Under the pieces are notes generated by a model. It saw only the letters and a list, made by a program, of their open reading frames with translations. It did not search any database and was not told where the DNA came from. This document shows positions 17,422-17,530 of a stretch of 17,530 bases of DNA, piece after piece. A program made the translations under genes and the position numbers. Every line of letters begins with the position of its first letter. Position 1 is the stretch's first letter. Source of the DNA: Gracilaria caudata (lineage: Eukaryota; Rhodophyta; Florideophyceae; Gracilariales; Gracilariaceae); assembly GCA_030374735.1 (NCBI GenBank), contig JASCIV010000527.1:1-17530 (forward strand). The letters run 5' to 3'.

Positions 17422-17530
17422 CGTACTGAATGCAATGTTACAGGATTTTTCGTTTAATATAGGGTGTTAAATGGACCCTATACCCAAAGTAACTACCACC
17501 CAAACTGAGTGAGGACGTAAGTAGCACCCA

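Larger units (their letters stand above)
16717..17530. other. 3' flank without a gene
   Basis: An 86-codon frame at 16842-17102 is Arg/Ala/Ser-rich with no domain and is probably chance. It overlaps a G/C palindromic patch near 16877-16898. ATTC repeats occur at 16740-16755. Two short perfect palindromes lie at 17354-17370 and 17405-17421. I see no RNA gene. Confidence 0.5.

Noticed and set aside
1..17530. CRISPR array, rRNA or bacterial operon signals
   Set aside because: None seen; introns and eukaryote-only genes show a nuclear genome.

Overview
This is eukaryotic nuclear DNA. It carries three conserved eukaryote-only genes: a Kish/TMEM167 secretory-pathway protein, a WBP2-like PPxY protein and the spliceosome factor SYF2. 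Reading frames break and resume exactly at GT...AG introns, and a decayed LINE-type reverse transcriptase is present. Genes are compact, intron-poor and on both strands, with introns of about 60-460 bp. Together with a proton-pyrophosphatase family member and an orphan, heavily glycosylatable membrane protein, this suggests an intron-poor alga, possibly a red alga. That assignment is inference; no organelle or rRNA marker is present to fix it.

Layout. 1-1159 is gene-poor, with two strong hairpins and a stop-interrupted coding-like stretch (641-925). 1160-2728 (+) encodes a 522-residue membrane protein with a large ectodomain. 4142-3184 (-) is a WBP2-like gene in three inferred exons, divergent from Kish (4477-4827, +, two exons). 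5102-5788 (+) may be a small two-exon gene with a very short first exon, ending 28 bases before SYF2 (5817-6410, +). 7039-7602 (+) is a probable two-exon tail-anchored protein. 8549-7761 (-) is an orphan soluble protein. 9421-12150 is largely decayed: coding-like fragments of unknown origin, then a broken minus-strand LINE reverse transcriptase. 13063-16716 (+) is one uninterrupted 1217-codon polytopic membrane protein. 16717-17530 shows only small palindromes.

The standout is the 13063-16716 protein. It aligns almost without gaps to proton-pumping membrane pyrophosphatase (V-PPase) around the three active-site regions, keeping Gly, Ala, Phe and Pro positions. Nearly all Asp, Lys and Asn residues that bind magnesium-pyrophosphate are replaced. 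It also has a hydrophilic N-terminal extension of about 250 residues and a C-terminal tail of about 110 residues. It looks like a V-PPase fold kept for a job other than pyrophosphate hydrolysis.

The conserved genes are housekeeping functions (early secretory pathway, splicing, WW-domain partner) that share a compact neighbourhood. I see no sign that they form one pathway.
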